A DNA stretch of 64,000 nucleotides from an uncultured Flavobacteriaceae bacterium (GCA_937136455.1 CAKZOO010000113.1:62001-126000), one strand, 5' to 3'; shown: positions 27,115-37,291, counted from the stretch's first letter. Numbers and translations: made by a program. The notes: generated by a model not told the origin, from the sequence alone.

Positions 27115-28001
27115 TCCCAACCTAAAAACTGAACGAGGTCCTGAGCAGAGCTAATAAGTTGTGCTTTAGCGTCTCTTATAAGCTGATTGCAGCCTTGATG
27201 TGGATCACTACATCTGGAAGGAAAAGCATAGACTTCTCTATTATAAGAATTTGCTAAATCAGCAGTAATTAAACTCCCTCCTTTGAGAGGAGATTCTACC
27301 ACTAGTGTCGCTTTTGTGAGTCCCGCAATAATCCGATTTCGTTGAACGAATTTATACGGAAGAGCTGTTTCCTTTGGAAGAAACTCAGAGATGACTCCCC
27401 CTCTTTTTTCCATTTCTTTTCTGATTTGTGAATGGGCTAAAGGATAGGTTCTATTAAGACCGTGTGCCAAACAACCAATGGTTTGTAAATCGTATTTAAG
27501 GGCTGCTTTATGAGCTGCTATATCAATACCATAAGCGAGACCCGATACAATTGTAGGTTTGTAGGGGGCTAACTCTCTGATCAATTTCTGAACTAATTTT
27601 AGAGCTTGGGGGCTGGGGTTTCTTGTTCCTACAATAGAAATCCATCTTTGGCTATTCCAATGAATCGATCCCGATGCAAATAAAACCAAGGGGGCATCTT
27701 CACATTCCATCAACAGCGAAGGATATCCTTTTTGGCCGTATCCAATTAGTTGATAGTTGTTGTTTTTAGCTTCCTTTAATACAATCTTAGCTTGATCTAA
27801 ATAGGTTTTTGAAAAGAAGTCAATTCCTAGATCAGCATCTTTAAAATGGTGCTTATGAGGTTCACTTTCAAAAATAGCGGTAGCTGATTTAAATTTTTTA
27901 TACAAACGCAGTGCTTTTAGTAGGCTGATACTAGGAGTGATATGTAATCTTACAAGGGATAGAAGCTCTTGTCCCATCTTATTTTTACAGTTTGTATGCA
28001 T
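27108..28001 (-). CDS. dprA: DprA (Smf), DNA-processing protein
   Basis: Loads RecA on incoming single-stranded DNA during natural transformation. It has 297 residues from the ATG at 28001; ATG 27977 is an alternative that fits the family N-terminus as well. The Rossmann-like core is clear: ISIVGTRNPSP near 120, VSGLAYGIDIAAHKAAL near 152 and RNRIIAGLTKATLVVES near 217. The C-terminal winged-helix domain found in some homologues is missing, so this is a short form. Other competence genes are not in the window. Confidence 0.95.
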   Translation of the reverse strand: MHTNCKNKMGQELLSLVRLHITPSISLLKALRLYKKFKSATAIFESEPHKHHFKDADLGIDFFSKTYLDQAKIVLKEAKNNNYQLIGYGQKGYPSLLMECEDAPLVLFASGSIHWNSQRWISIVGTRNPSPQALKLVQKLIRELAPYKPTIVSGLAYGIDIAAHKAALKYDLQTIGCLAHGLNRTYPLAHSQIRKEMEKRGGVISEFLPKETALPYKFVQRNRIIAGLTKATLVVESPLKGGSLITADLANSYNREVYAFPSRCSDPHQGCNQLIRDAKAQLISSAQDLVQFLGWDQ

Positions 28002-28070
28002 CTTTTTTACTAAAAATATTCTTACATTTACTCTTCCCAAATCATTTTGAAACCAAAACAGACCAAATCA

Positions 28071-28994
28071 ATGCGATTAGAACAGCATATAGCACCTTTA
28101 CTCTATAGACATCACTGTGTAGTGGTTCCTGAATTCGGGGCATTTTTGACTAGAAAAATAGCTGCCTATTACAACCCACAAACACAGTCGTTTTACCCAC
28201 CTTCAAAAGCATTGTCTTTTAATGGACAACTTCAGACTTCTGACGGAGTATTAGTGAGCTATATTGCGTCCATTCAAGGCTGTTCATACGATCAAGCACA
28301 AGATCAATTAACAAGGGTTGTCAATCAGTGGAAAGCTGATTTAGCCAACGGTCTTAGTCTTGATTTAGAGCATATAGGACTCCTTTCTAAAAACAAAGAA
28401 GGACATATCGTCTTTAAACCTTATCACGATCAAAATTACCTCAACAGTTCTTTTGGACTTGCTCCAGTGAATGCTGCTCTTATCGAAAAAGCAACTCAGC
28501 CTATTGTTAGACAATTAACACCTGATACGCAAACCGACTTCAAGATAGGAAAATCACTCATGAAATACGCTGCAGTAGGTTTAATTGCAATCAGTACTGC
28601 TTTAGGAGGTCTTCAACTGCGTTCTTCTTATGAGAACAACAGTGTTTTAGCTGCTAAAACAGCACAAGAAACTATTGAAAAAACCATTCAAGAAGCGAGC
28701 TTTTTCAGCGACAATCCAGTAAGTTTGCCCGCATTAGAAGTAGAAGTGAGTATTCCAAAAGCTGAAATGCACTACTTTATCATCGCTGGTTCGTTTATCA
28801 AAGAAGAAAATGCCTTAGCTCATATAGAGAAACTCAAAGAGAAAGGCTTTGACACTTCTGAAATTATCGGTCAAAATCCATTTGGTTTGTATCAAGTTGG
28901 GATCAATGCCTTCGCTGGAGAACTTCAAGCGAGAGCGTTCTTAGAAACTGCTAGAGCCAATGGAAATGAATCAGCTTGGTTACTCGTAAAGTAA
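28071..28994 (+). CDS. HU-like (CCDC81-type) and SPOR domain membrane protein
   Basis: A 307-residue protein with an unusual order of parts. Residues 1-125 form a bacterial CCDC81/HU-like domain (EQHIAPLLYRHHCVVVPEFGAFLT at the start, split as residues 4-27). A membrane helix is near 170-190 (MKYAAVGLIAISTALGGLQL). The C-terminal 75 residues are a SPOR domain (YFIIAGSFIKEENALAHIE), which binds denuded peptidoglycan at division sites. So the HU-like part would face the cytosol and the SPOR part the periplasm. I chose the ATG at 28071 over an upstream TTG. It is divergent from dprA. Confidence 0.88.
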   Translation: MRLEQHIAPLLYRHHCVVVPEFGAFLTRKIAAYYNPQTQSFYPPSKALSFNGQLQTSDGVLVSYIASIQGCSYDQAQDQLTRVVNQWKADLANGLSLDLEHIGLLSKNKEGHIVFKPYHDQNYLNSSFGLAPVNAALIEKATQPIVRQLTPDTQTDFKIGKSLMKYAAVGLIAISTALGGLQLRSSYENNSVLAAKTAQETIEKTIQEASFFSDNPVSLPALEVEVSIPKAEMHYFIIAGSFIKEENALAHIEKLKEKGFDTSEIIGQNPFGLYQVGINAFAGELQARAFLETARANGNESAWLLVK

Positions 28995-29510
28995 TTAATC
29001 CTCTTTAAAAAGCGCTTTTAATTCAGTAGCATCTGATGGCTTCATCTTTTTGGCGAGTACCAAAGAGAGCTGCTTGCGTCTTAGTGCGGCATCAAAACGC
29101 TCTTTTTCTAAAGGAGTTTCAGGCTGTAGTGCTGGCACCTCGGTTGGTTTTCCTGTATCGTCAACTGCGACAAAGGTGTAAATCGCTTCATTGGCCTTAG
29201 TGCGCTCTCCTGTATAACGATCTTCAATCCAAACATCGATAAATACTTCCATCGAAGTATTAAAAGCCCTTGAAACAGCTGCTTCTACAGTAACTACCGA
29301 TCCTAAGGGAACCGCTCTGTTAAAGGCAACATGGTTAACAGAAGCCGTTACTGTAATTCTGCGAGAGTGCCTTCTCGCTGCGATACTCGCTGCACGATCC
29401 ATTCGAGCTAAAAGCTCTCCTCCAAACAAATTATTGAGCGGATTGGTTTCACTTGGTAAGACCATATCGGTCATAATTGTTCTAGATTCTGAGGGTGTTT
29501 TTGGATTCAT
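28995..29510 (-). CDS. Acyl-CoA thioesterase (hotdog fold)
   Basis: A 171-residue single-hotdog thioesterase of the YciA/BFIT type that cleaves acyl-CoA esters. Motifs are NPLNNLFGGELLARMDRAAS near 22-41 (the aspartate is the catalytic one) and a typical AVPLGSVVTVEAAV strand near 66-79. I chose ATG 29510; the 15-residue longer form would run into the upstream gene. The stop directly abuts the stop of the convergent SPOR gene. It follows the EnvC-like gene by 26 bases. Confidence 0.92.
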   Translation of the reverse strand: MNPKTPSESRTIMTDMVLPSETNPLNNLFGGELLARMDRAASIAARRHSRRITVTASVNHVAFNRAVPLGSVVTVEAAVSRAFNTSMEVFIDVWIEDRYTGERTKANEAIYTFVAVDDTGKPTEVPALQPETPLEKERFDAALRRKQLSLVLAKKMKPSDATELKALFKED

Positions 29511-29536
29511 TGTAAATCGTTTAAGTAAAGGTATTA

Positions 29537-30775
29537 TTATAGTTTGTATATCCACTGTTGCGGATTGAGTTTTGTCGTGTTTTGATAGAGGTAAAACTTG
29601 AGCTGTGTTTGTCCGTTAAATGCATTAGTACTAACAATGCCAAGCGGAGATTTCTCTGCTACTTGGTCTCCCTTGCTCACCGAGACACTTTTGAGATTGT
29701 AATAGGTGCTGATATAGTTTCCGTGTCGAACTTGGACTCCTAATCCACCTCCTGGAACTCTCAGTATGGCTACAACCTCTCCTTTAAATATAGATCGCGC
29801 CTCAGCATTGGCTTCTGTTGCGATAATGACTCCGTTGTTTTGGTGTTTGATTTCTGGATAGACAGGATCCGTATAAACCCCAAATCCTCTTTTGACAATT
29901 CCTTTGGCTACAGGCCAAATCAGTTTTCCCTTATTGGCTTCAAAATCACTAGCTACTCTTTTGGTTTCAGCAGTAAGCACAAATCCAGTAGAAGTATTAG
30001 ACGTGTTTTTGGTAGCGGTCTCCTTCTTCTTATTAGCAGCGGCTATGGCTTCCTTGATCATCTTTTCGATCTGAGCATCGATAGCCTTAGATCTCTTGGT
30101 TTTTTGAGCGATCTCTCGTTGATATTTTGTCTTGTTCTTACGAATAGATCCTAGCGAATTTTGAAGATTTCCTTTTTCCTTTACAAGAGTAGCTCGTTCT
30201 TTTCTGTTCTCGGCCAACAGCACCTCCTTTTGCTTTTTTTGACTTCTTAACTCTTCAATCTTTTTGAGTAATTCTTCAGACTTAGTACTTATTTCAATAG
30301 CTTGTTTTTTGCGGTACAGAGCAAATTGCTTTAAGTATTGCATTCGTTTATACGCCTGATAAAAGTTCTTTGATGAAAGCAAAAACATCAGTCTACTTTG
30401 CTTGGATTTAGAAATATAGGACCGCTTGATCATCGCTGCATAATCTTTTTTAAGGGTCTGAATTTCTTTCTCCAAAGAGCCAACCGTTAATTCTTCTTTT
30501 TCAATAGCTCTATTGATGCTATTAGCCTGTTGATTGGTCACTCGAATGAGTTGTTCTCGAACAGTGATTTTGCGATTTAAATCTTCGATCTCATCTTCAA
30601 AACTCTTTTCTTTTTTACCAGAACTAAAGAGTAGTTTTTCGATTTGAGCGATTTCACTTTGAAGCCTCGTTCGCTCGTCTTCCAGTTTTTTCTGTTGGTT
30701 GGTTTGAGCCAATAACATCCCTGTTCCCAATAGAAATAGCAACAAAATAAATCGGTGTTGAAGCACTCTAATCAT
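29537..30775 (-). CDS. EnvC-like murein hydrolase activator
   Basis: A 412-residue periplasmic protein: signal peptide 1-23, a long coiled coil (about 25-260), then a C-terminal LytM/M23 domain. The LytM domain is degenerate: the zinc-binding positions read NNGVIIA where active peptidases have HxGxD, and QLKFYL where they have HLHFEL. EnvC and NlpD proteins with such losses activate amidases rather than cutting peptidoglycan themselves, so this is likely a division-site activator. It overlaps DUF4292 upstream by 8 bases. Confidence 0.93.
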   Translation of the reverse strand: MIRVLQHRFILLLFLLGTGMLLAQTNQQKKLEDERTRLQSEIAQIEKLLFSSGKKEKSFEDEIEDLNRKITVREQLIRVTNQQANSINRAIEKEELTVGSLEKEIQTLKKDYAAMIKRSYISKSKQSRLMFLLSSKNFYQAYKRMQYLKQFALYRKKQAIEISTKSEELLKKIEELRSQKKQKEVLLAENRKERATLVKEKGNLQNSLGSIRKNKTKYQREIAQKTKRSKAIDAQIEKMIKEAIAAANKKKETATKNTSNTSTGFVLTAETKRVASDFEANKGKLIWPVAKGIVKRGFGVYTDPVYPEIKHQNNGVIIATEANAEARSIFKGEVVAILRVPGGGLGVQVRHGNYISTYYNLKSVSVSKGDQVAEKSPLGIVSTNAFNGQTQLKFYLYQNTTKLNPQQWIYKL

Positions 30776-31541
30776 TGTTGAGTTTTAATTCTTTATAGCC
30801 TTCTGGAATCTTATAGGGGAATTTCAATTGACGGTTGAGACTGAGATTCTTGTATTCGATATCGAGACTGGAGTTAAACTGTTTTGCTTCTGCGGATAAT
30901 CTAAGGTGCTCAGGAATACTTACGCCATCGATTTTTTGATATCCCAAATACTCAATTTTAATACTCCCTTCGCCTGAACCTTCACTAATGATAGTGTTTT
31001 TGAGTTGATAACTTCCAGGTTCGATATCGATATGGAGCTTGTAGCGATCTTTTTTGTCGACCATTGCATAGCGATAGAAATTGTTGGTGACCTCCCATAA
31101 AGAGCGTTGTGCTTTGAGTTCAACAGCGGCAAATCCCAAGAGAAAACGCTGAAGTAAATCGTAATTGAGCTCTGTTCCAACAAGGGTGCTCAACTGCTCA
31201 AAACTACCTTTAAAATAGGATTTGTTTGTCGAGGTATAGAAGGAGACTTCCTCAGGGGTAATTAGTGCTTTCGCCAGTCCAAAGAATGCTGAGATCCAAA
31301 TTCCCTGGTCTTTAATCATTCGAAAACTCGCAGGTACTGAAGTCACTTTATCCCCAGTGTTCAACTCAATTTTCATTCGACCACTTAGACTGTTGAATTC
31401 TCGATTGATTTCACCGTGTTCTTTGATGATTAATCTAGGAGACAGCGCTACCAAAGCAACTCCAGGAGTCGTTTTAATTTTACGACTACCACAGGAGCTG
31501 AGTATCATAAGGAGCGATAACGCTAGGATGAGTTGTCTCAT
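30768..31541 (-). CDS. DUF4292 family lipoprotein
   Basis: A 257-residue predicted lipoprotein. The signal peptide ends in a lipobox (LMILSSCGSRK) with the cysteine at residue 17. The rest looks like a beta-rich LolA/LolB-type fold (SGRMKIELNTGDKVTSVPAS near 53, then many strands), which is how DUF4292 members are usually viewed. It lies between dut and the EnvC-like gene, both near wall and envelope genes. A role in moving lipids or lipoproteins is possible but is inference. Confidence 0.85.
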   Translation of the reverse strand: MRQLILALSLLMILSSCGSRKIKTTPGVALVALSPRLIIKEHGEINREFNSLSGRMKIELNTGDKVTSVPASFRMIKDQGIWISAFFGLAKALITPEEVSFYTSTNKSYFKGSFEQLSTLVGTELNYDLLQRFLLGFAAVELKAQRSLWEVTNNFYRYAMVDKKDRYKLHIDIEPGSYQLKNTIISEGSGEGSIKIEYLGYQKIDGVSIPEHLRLSAEAKQFNSSLDIEYKNLSLNRQLKFPYKIPEGYKELKLNND

Positions 31542-31546
31542 AATTT

Positions 31547-31981
31547 TTATTTTACACCGGTAGATCCAAATCCGCCTTGACCGCGATCCGTTTCACTGAG
31601 GACTTCAACCTCAATCCAATCAGCGCGCTCGTGTTTTGCAATGACTAATTGAGCGATTCGATCTCCGTCACAAACTTCAAAAGCTTCATTAGACAAGTTC
31701 ACAAGAATCACACCAATATCACCTCTGTAATCGGCATCCACCGTCCCCGGTGCATTGAGTACCGTTATTCCCTTCTTAGCCGCTAAGCCAGAACGAGGTC
31801 GCACCTGAGCTTCATAGCCTGGTTCTAAGGCGATGTGAAGCCCTGTTGGGACAATAGCTCTCTCCAGAGGCTGTAAGACTACTGGTGCCTCTAAATTAGC
31901 TCTGAGATCCATCCCAGCAGAAGCTAGGGTTTCATAGGAGGGTAATTGGTGTTTAGACTTATTAACGATCTGAATTTTCAT
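31547..31981 (-). CDS. dut: Deoxyuridine 5'-triphosphate nucleotidohydrolase
   Basis: Hydrolyses dUTP to dUMP, keeping uracil out of DNA and feeding thymidylate synthesis. It is a trimeric enzyme of 144 residues with all five family motifs: [34 protein letters not shown], and [10 protein letters not shown] at the C-terminus, which closes over the active site. It overlaps the flippase gene by 4 bases. Confidence 0.98.
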   Translation of the reverse strand: MKIQIVNKSKHQLPSYETLASAGMDLRANLEAPVVLQPLERAIVPTGLHIALEPGYEAQVRPRSGLAAKKGITVLNAPGTVDADYRGDIGVILVNLSNEAFEVCDGDRIAQLVIAKHERADWIEVEVLSETDRGQGGFGSTGVK

Positions 31982-33435
31982 GCTTTTAAAAAGTGCTTTT
32001 TTAGTGTTTTGCGTTCAAAAATATACAGTAAAACTACAAATAAACTCAGGATTGGAAACCCTATTTTTAAATCGTTTGAAAAACCGTAAAACACCACTGA
32101 GGCTAAAAAGATAGAACTAAAAAAGTAGGCTCCTATTCTCTTGAGGTCATAAGGGATATAATAGTGTTTTCTTCCAAGTAGAAACGAAATAATCATCATG
32201 GATCCATAAGCCATAAGTGTTGCAATCGCAGAGGCGTAATAGCCATAGGAAGGAATAAAAAGAAAATTGACAACAATGGTAATCAGTGCTCCAAAAACCG
32301 AAATATAAGCTCCAATATGTGTTTTGTCACTCACCTTATACCAAACCGACAGGTTGTGGTAGATTCCCAAACAAAAACTCGCCAATAAGACAATTGGAAC
32401 GACAGGCATGGCCTCCCAATAATCGGGATTTAAGATGGCTATTTGCTTTAGGTAATCTAAAAAGACAACCACCGAGAGTAAAATGACCGATCCAAAGAGC
32501 ACAAAATAATACAGAATTTGAGCATAGGCCTTCTGAGGATTTTTGTTTTTGAGATGTGAAAAGAAAAAAGGTTCAATCCCCAATCGATAGGCCGTAGCAA
32601 AAAGGGTCATAAACAGGGCTAGTTTGTAACAGGCAGCGTACTTACCCGCTTCACTATTGGCGATATCCGCAGGTAGCAATCGAGAGAGCAAAATCTTGTC
32701 GAACACCTCATTGATAGTAAAAGCAATTCCAGCAATCATAATAGGCAAGCCGTAGGCCAACATCTTTTTTACAAGGTGACGATCGAGTTTCCAAGGAATG
32801 CTCAAATAGTTTCTAAGAACCAATAATAAGGTAACCCCGCTGGCAATAAGATTGGAAATAAAGATGTATTCAATGACGAAGTTCTCTCTGTAAAAGCCCT
32901 CTAATAGCGTGGCGTCCATCTTGTGAATCACCGGAAAGAGCAATAAAAAAACTAAGTTCAGCCCTAAGTTGATCGCAACGTTTAAAATCTTAATAAGCGC
33001 GTATTTTCCAGCCTTTTCTTCAGCTCTTAGACGAGCAAAGGGAATGATGACCAAAGCGTCTAAAGCGAGTATCCCTATGGCGAGCTCAATAATAGTTGTA
33101 TTCACTTGAATCATCGAGGCGAGCGCTGCTTTAAAATTCAGAGAAACGACTACAAATACCAAGGTAGTGATCAATATACTCATCAGCGAGGTTGACAGAA
33201 CCTTGATCGCTTCTTTGGCCTGCTGATAAAATCTAAAAAAGGCGGTTTCCATCCCATAAGCCAATAACACATTAGCAATTGCAAACCACGAAAAGATCAC
33301 CGTAACGGCTCCAAAACCAGAAGTCGCTAAGATATCCGTATAAAGCGGTAACAACAGAAAGGACATCATTCTGGGAAGAACCGTCGCTAATCCGTAGATA
33401 AAGGTTTGTTTAAATAGCTTTGGGAACAAGAGCAC
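31978..33435 (-). CDS. Oligosaccharide flippase (Wzx/MATE-like)
   Basis: A 485-residue inner-membrane protein with about 12-14 helices, of the polysaccharide biosynthesis/flippase family that moves lipid-linked sugars across the membrane. The N-terminal [20 protein letters not shown] is typical of the Bacteroidetes group. The start is GTG at 33435. It is the first gene of the flippase-dut-DUF4292-envC operon. The sugar substrate cannot be read from sequence. It is separate from the rfb genes at 48-50 kb. Confidence 0.93.
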   Translation of the reverse strand: MLLFPKLFKQTFIYGLATVLPRMMSFLLLPLYTDILATSGFGAVTVIFSWFAIANVLLAYGMETAFFRFYQQAKEAIKVLSTSLMSILITTLVFVVVSLNFKAALASMIQVNTTIIELAIGILALDALVIIPFARLRAEEKAGKYALIKILNVAINLGLNLVFLLLFPVIHKMDATLLEGFYRENFVIEYIFISNLIASGVTLLLVLRNYLSIPWKLDRHLVKKMLAYGLPIMIAGIAFTINEVFDKILLSRLLPADIANSEAGKYAACYKLALFMTLFATAYRLGIEPFFFSHLKNKNPQKAYAQILYYFVLFGSVILLSVVVFLDYLKQIAILNPDYWEAMPVVPIVLLASFCLGIYHNLSVWYKVSDKTHIGAYISVFGALITIVVNFLFIPSYGYYASAIATLMAYGSMMIISFLLGRKHYYIPYDLKRIGAYFFSSIFLASVVFYGFSNDLKIGFPILSLFVVLLYIFERKTLKKHFLKA

Positions 33436-33462
33436 GTTATTTAATTCACTAAAAATAACAAA

Positions 33463-33492
33463 AAAACGTGAGCCTTTGGGGACTCACGTTTT
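33463..33492 (-). terminator. Terminator of the atp operon
   Basis: A perfect 10-bp stem AAAACGTGAG / CTCACGTTTT with a 10-base loop lies 25 bases after the atpG stop. Reading leftward the stem is followed by T-rich sequence. Confidence 0.9.
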
Positions 33493-33516
33493 ATGATTTT
33501 ATAATCGATCCGCTAA

Positions 33517-34374
33517 TTACGCACTCAAGGCCTCTGCTCCACCAACAATCTCTAAGATTTCATTGGTAATAGCCGCTTGACGTGCTTTGTTATAGGTGAG
33601 CTTCAATTGATCTCTGAGTTCACCTGCGTTATCAGTCGCTTTGTGCATCGCTGTCATACGCGCTCCGTGCTCAGAAGCAAAAGAATCGCGAATCGCTTTG
33701 TACAATTGAGTCTTTAACGCCTTTGGAACTAGTTCAGAAACGATTTCTGCTTTAGAAGGTTCAAAGAGATAGTCAGCTGATTGAGTCGTTGCCTCAGCAG
33801 CTACAATCGGTAAAAACTGTTCCGTCATCACGCGCTGGTTAGCAGCGTTGATAAATTGGTTGTATACCAAAACAATTTTATCATAAGTACCTGCCTGAAA
33901 ATCACCCATCAATCGATCAGCGATGTCTGCTACATTGTCAAAAGTCAAATCGTCGTAAACATCTGAGTGGTTTGCAACCACATTGAATTGTTTTGACAAT
34001 AAATCATTTGCCTTTTTTCCTACAGCAACAACATCAACAGATGCTCCCTTATAGGTTTCAGAAGCCAATCGTATCGATTGTTTGATAATATTGGTGTTAA
34101 ACGCTCCACACAAACCACGGTTGGAAGTGATCGAAACCACTAAAACCTTTTCAACCTCACGCTCTTGGGCATATACAGCTGCATTTGAGCCTTCAATACT
34201 ACCACTAAGCGCTTGTAATAAAGAGGTGAGTTTGTCTGAGTAAGGGCGCATCGCAGTGATCGCATCTTGAGCTTTTTTCAACTTTGCAGCCGATACCAAT
34301 TTCATGGCAGAGGTAATCTGCATGGTTGATGAAACCGAAGCGATTCTGTTGCGTATTTCTTTAAGGTTTGCCAT
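33517..34374 (-). CDS. atpG: ATP synthase F1 gamma subunit
   Basis: The rotating central stalk of F1, 285 residues. The N-terminal helix (MANLKEIRNRIASVSSTMQITSAM, residues 1-24) and C-terminal helix (LTYNKARQAAITNEILEIVGGAEAL) are both conserved. It is the last gene in this atp operon: the genes for beta and epsilon (atpD, atpC) do not follow, and a terminator does. In Bacteroidetes those two are commonly encoded elsewhere. Confidence 0.98.
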   Translation of the reverse strand: MANLKEIRNRIASVSSTMQITSAMKLVSAAKLKKAQDAITAMRPYSDKLTSLLQALSGSIEGSNAAVYAQEREVEKVLVVSITSNRGLCGAFNTNIIKQSIRLASETYKGASVDVVAVGKKANDLLSKQFNVVANHSDVYDDLTFDNVADIADRLMGDFQAGTYDKIVLVYNQFINAANQRVMTEQFLPIVAAEATTQSADYLFEPSKAEIVSELVPKALKTQLYKAIRDSFASEHGARMTAMHKATDNAGELRDQLKLTYNKARQAAITNEILEIVGGAEALSA

Positions 34375-34389
34375 TGTTATTTAGCTTAA

Positions 34390-35967
34390 CTATTGGTAAT
34401 TAGCAGCAAGATCTTTACATACAGCTGTTAGTGTATCAGTAACCTCATCAGTTAATTGACCAGATTTAATAGTATCTAATACGTCTCTGTTTTTAGAATT
34501 CAATACTTCGATAAAATCTCTTTCGAATTCTTTAACGCGATCCACAGGAACATTTCTCAATAAGTTTTTAGAACCAGCATAGATAATTGCTACCTGATCT
34601 TCTACGGTATAAGGGTCGTTTTGAGCTTGTTTTAAGATCTCCACGTTACGACGTCCTTTTTCAATTACGTTTAAAGTTGCAGCATCCAAATCAGATCCAA
34701 ACTTAGCAAAAGCTTCAAGCTCTCTAAACTGTGCCTGGTCTAATTTTAAGGTACCTGCTACCTTTTTCATCGATTTAATCTGAGCGTTACCACCCACACG
34801 AGATACCGAAATACCTACGTTAATCGCTGGACGAACCCCTTGGTTAAACAAGTCTTGCTCTAAGAAGATCTGTCCATCAGTAATCGAAATTACGTTCGTT
34901 GGAATATAAGCAGATACGTCACCTGCTTGTGTTTCAATAATTGGAAGAGCTGTTAAAGAACCGCCTCCTTTTACTTTTGATTTTAATCCTTCTGGAAGGT
35001 CGTTCATGCTCTTAGCAATCGTATCATCTGCAATGACTTTTGCAGCACGCTCTAATAAACGAGAGTGTAAGTAGAATACGTCTCCAGGATAAGCCTCACG
35101 TCCCGGTGGTCTTCTAAGTAGAAGTGATACCTCACGGTAAGCAACAGCTTGTTTTGATAAATCATCATAGATAATTAATGCAGGACGACCGGTGTCTCTA
35201 AAGTACTCACCAATAGCAGCGCCTGTAAATGGAGCATAAACTTGCATTGAAGCAGGATCCGATGCATTCGCAGCAACGATTGTTGTATATGCTAAAGCAC
35301 CTTTATCTTCAAGAGTTTTTGCAATAGCAGCAACGGTAGAAGCTTTTTGTCCTATAGCAACATAGATACAATATACTGGTTGACCAGCATCGTAGAATTC
35401 TTTTTGGTTGATGATGGTGTCGATACAAACAGTTGTTTTCCCTGTTTGACGGTCACCAATCACAAGCTCACGCTGTCCTCTACCTACTGGAATCATCGCA
35501 TCAACAGCCTTGATACCAGTTTGAAGTGGTTCGTTTACTGGTTGACGGAAGATTACCCCAGGAGCCTTACGCTCTAATGGCATTTCAACGGTTTCTCCTT
35601 CAATAGGACCTTTACCATCAATTGGATTACCAAGCGTATTTACAACACGACCAACGATCCCCTCACCAACATTTACAGAGGCAATTTGTTGCGTTCTTTT
35701 AACTGTAGATCCTTCTCCGATCTCTTTTGATTGAGAAAGTAATACGACCCCTACGTGATCTTCTTCAAGGTTCAGTACAATTCCTTTTACTCCACCTTCA
35801 AATTCAACTAATTCCCCGTATTGAGCGTTAGATAAGCCATATACTCTGGCGATACCATCTCCTACTTGTAATACAGAACCCACCTCATCTAATGAAGCTG
35901 TGGATTTGAATCCTGATAATTGTTCCTTTAAAATTGCTGATACTTCAGCGGCTTTTACTCCTGCCAT
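34390..35967 (-). CDS. atpA: ATP synthase F1 alpha subunit
   Basis: Non-catalytic nucleotide-binding subunit of F1, 525 residues. The P-loop is GDRQTGKTT at 171-179, and the family signature [14 protein letters not shown] is near 373-386. It lies 16 bases after atpH and 15 bases before atpG. Confidence 0.99.
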   Translation of the reverse strand: MAGVKAAEVSAILKEQLSGFKSTASLDEVGSVLQVGDGIARVYGLSNAQYGELVEFEGGVKGIVLNLEEDHVGVVLLSQSKEIGEGSTVKRTQQIASVNVGEGIVGRVVNTLGNPIDGKGPIEGETVEMPLERKAPGVIFRQPVNEPLQTGIKAVDAMIPVGRGQRELVIGDRQTGKTTVCIDTIINQKEFYDAGQPVYCIYVAIGQKASTVAAIAKTLEDKGALAYTTIVAANASDPASMQVYAPFTGAAIGEYFRDTGRPALIIYDDLSKQAVAYREVSLLLRRPPGREAYPGDVFYLHSRLLERAAKVIADDTIAKSMNDLPEGLKSKVKGGGSLTALPIIETQAGDVSAYIPTNVISITDGQIFLEQDLFNQGVRPAINVGISVSRVGGNAQIKSMKKVAGTLKLDQAQFRELEAFAKFGSDLDAATLNVIEKGRRNVEILKQAQNDPYTVEDQVAIIYAGSKNLLRNVPVDRVKEFERDFIEVLNSKNRDVLDTIKSGQLTDEVTDTLTAVCKDLAANYQ

Positions 35968-35983
35968 GGTTTTAAAATATATA

Positions 35984-36517
35984 CTATGCTGTTAATTCTC
36001 TTTTTAATTGATCCAATTGATGCGCGATACTGGCATTGTATTGAAGATCTCCTACTCTTAGAACAAATCCTCCAATTAAGGATTCCTCTATACTCACCGC
36101 TAAACTTATGTTCTTAGCCGTGATGGTTTTCATTTTAGAAATGATTTCATTTTCGAGTTCTTTTGAAAGTGGGCTTGCAGCTACCACCTTGACAACAACC
36201 TCGTCTTTTTCAGAATCGCTAAGAGTTACAAAAGCTGAAGCTACTTCAGATAGTATTGAAATTCTCTTGTTCTGAATCAATACATCAATCAAATCTAAAG
36301 TAATTTTATCAGCTGATTTAAAAACTGCCTTTAATACTTTTTGCTTATCTGTAGAAGCAACCGTTGGGCTGTCTAATAAATCTGAAAGTTCCTCGCTCGC
36401 TTCAACACTTGCGATAATACTCAACATATCCTTTTCTACAACCTCAGCAACATTCCCATCCTTAGCTAGGGCAAGTGCAGCTTTTGCATAACGGATAGCA
36501 GCTCTTGAATCCTTCAT
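35984..36517 (-). CDS. atpH: ATP synthase F1 delta subunit
   Basis: The delta subunit that joins the peripheral stalk to F1, 177 residues. It has the N-terminal [11 protein letters not shown] motif and the C-terminal [20 protein letters not shown] motif of the OSCP/delta family. It lies between atpF and atpA. Confidence 0.96.
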   Translation of the reverse strand: MKDSRAAIRYAKAALALAKDGNVAEVVEKDMLSIIASVEASEELSDLLDSPTVASTDKQKVLKAVFKSADKITLDLIDVLIQNKRISILSEVASAFVTLSDSEKDEVVVKVVAASPLSKELENEIISKMKTITAKNISLAVSIEESLIGGFVLRVGDLQYNASIAHQLDQLKRELTA

Positions 36518-36522
36518 AATTC

Positions 36523-37023
36523 TTAGTTTATCTCGATATCTTTTACTAAATCACTTACTAATTTGTCTTGTTTTGACGAATTAGAAAGTTCTTCTTTAAT
36601 AACTTTTTCTGCAATCGCTATTGAAAGTTCAGCCACTTGTTTTTTAATATCAGCAACAGCTGCTTTCTTTTCGCTTTCGATTGTTTCTTGTGCTTGAGCT
36701 ACTAATTTATCAGCCTCAGATTTTGCTTGAGCTTTTGCATCAGCAATCATTTTGTCTTTAAGCTCTCTAGCCTCTTTGATCATTACTTCGCGCTCTGCTC
36801 TAGCTTCTTTCAAAAGCTTTTCATTGTCAGCATTGAGGTTTTGTAATTCTTTTCTAGCTTCGTCTGCAGCCTCAAGAGCTCCTTTGATTCCTTCTTCTCT
36901 TTCGTTAACGGCATCCAAGATCGGTTTCCAGGCAAACTTCTTTAATAAAAGCACCAAACCGACAAAAATTACGGTCTGCCAAATAAAAAGTCCAAAAGAA
37001 AATTCTTCAATTAATTTTTCCAT
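36523..37023 (-). CDS. atpF: ATP synthase Fo b subunit
   Basis: The peripheral-stalk subunit, 166 residues. One N-terminal membrane helix (about 10-28, FGLFIWQTVIFVGLVLLLK) is followed by a long charged coiled coil typical of b subunits. It follows atpE after a 76-base gap that holds a hairpin. Confidence 0.97.
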   Translation of the reverse strand: MEKLIEEFSFGLFIWQTVIFVGLVLLLKKFAWKPILDAVNEREEGIKGALEAADEARKELQNLNADNEKLLKEARAEREVMIKEARELKDKMIADAKAQAKSEADKLVAQAQETIESEKKAAVADIKKQVAELSIAIAEKVIKEELSNSSKQDKLVSDLVKDIEIN

Positions 37024-37059
37024 ATTCTAAATAGGATTCTCTGTTAAAAAATCTAAAAA

Positions 37060-37090
37060 CAACAGTTAGAGCCAACCGCCCTAACTGTTG
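37060..37090 (-). promoter_or_regulatory. Intercistronic hairpin between atpE and atpF
   Basis: A perfect 10-bp stem CAACAGTTAG / CTAACTGTTG with an 11-base loop lies 9 bases after the atpE stop and 36 bases before atpF. Reading leftward it is followed by T-rich sequence (GTTTTTAGATTTTTT). It may act as a partial terminator or RNA-processing barrier that leaves more atpE mRNA than atpFHAG mRNA, matching the need for many c subunits per enzyme. Confidence 0.75.
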
Positions 37091-37099
37091 ATAGTTGTA

Positions 37100-37291
37100 C
37101 TAGGCTGCGAATAAAGCAGCGAAACCAATACCTTCAATAAGCGCTGCTGCAATCAACATCGCTGTTTGAATTTTACCTGCAGCTTCTGGCTGACGAGCAA
37201 TAGCTTCCATAGCAGATCCACCAATTTTACCAATACCTAAACCAGCACCGATAACGATTAAACCTGCTCCTACAATAGTTGGGATTTCCAT
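37100..37291 (-). CDS. atpE: ATP synthase Fo c subunit
   Basis: The proteolipid that forms the rotor ring, 63 residues and two helices. The ion-binding carboxylate is E53 in helix 2 (ALIEGIGF), and the polar loop is ARQPEAAG at 32-39. The residue next to E53 is Gly rather than the Ser/Thr of sodium-type rings, and helix 1 lacks the sodium-site Gln, so proton transport is likely. Confidence 0.98.
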   Translation of the reverse strand: MEIPTIVGAGLIVIGAGLGIGKIGGSAMEAIARQPEAAGKIQTAMLIAAALIEGIGFAALFAA

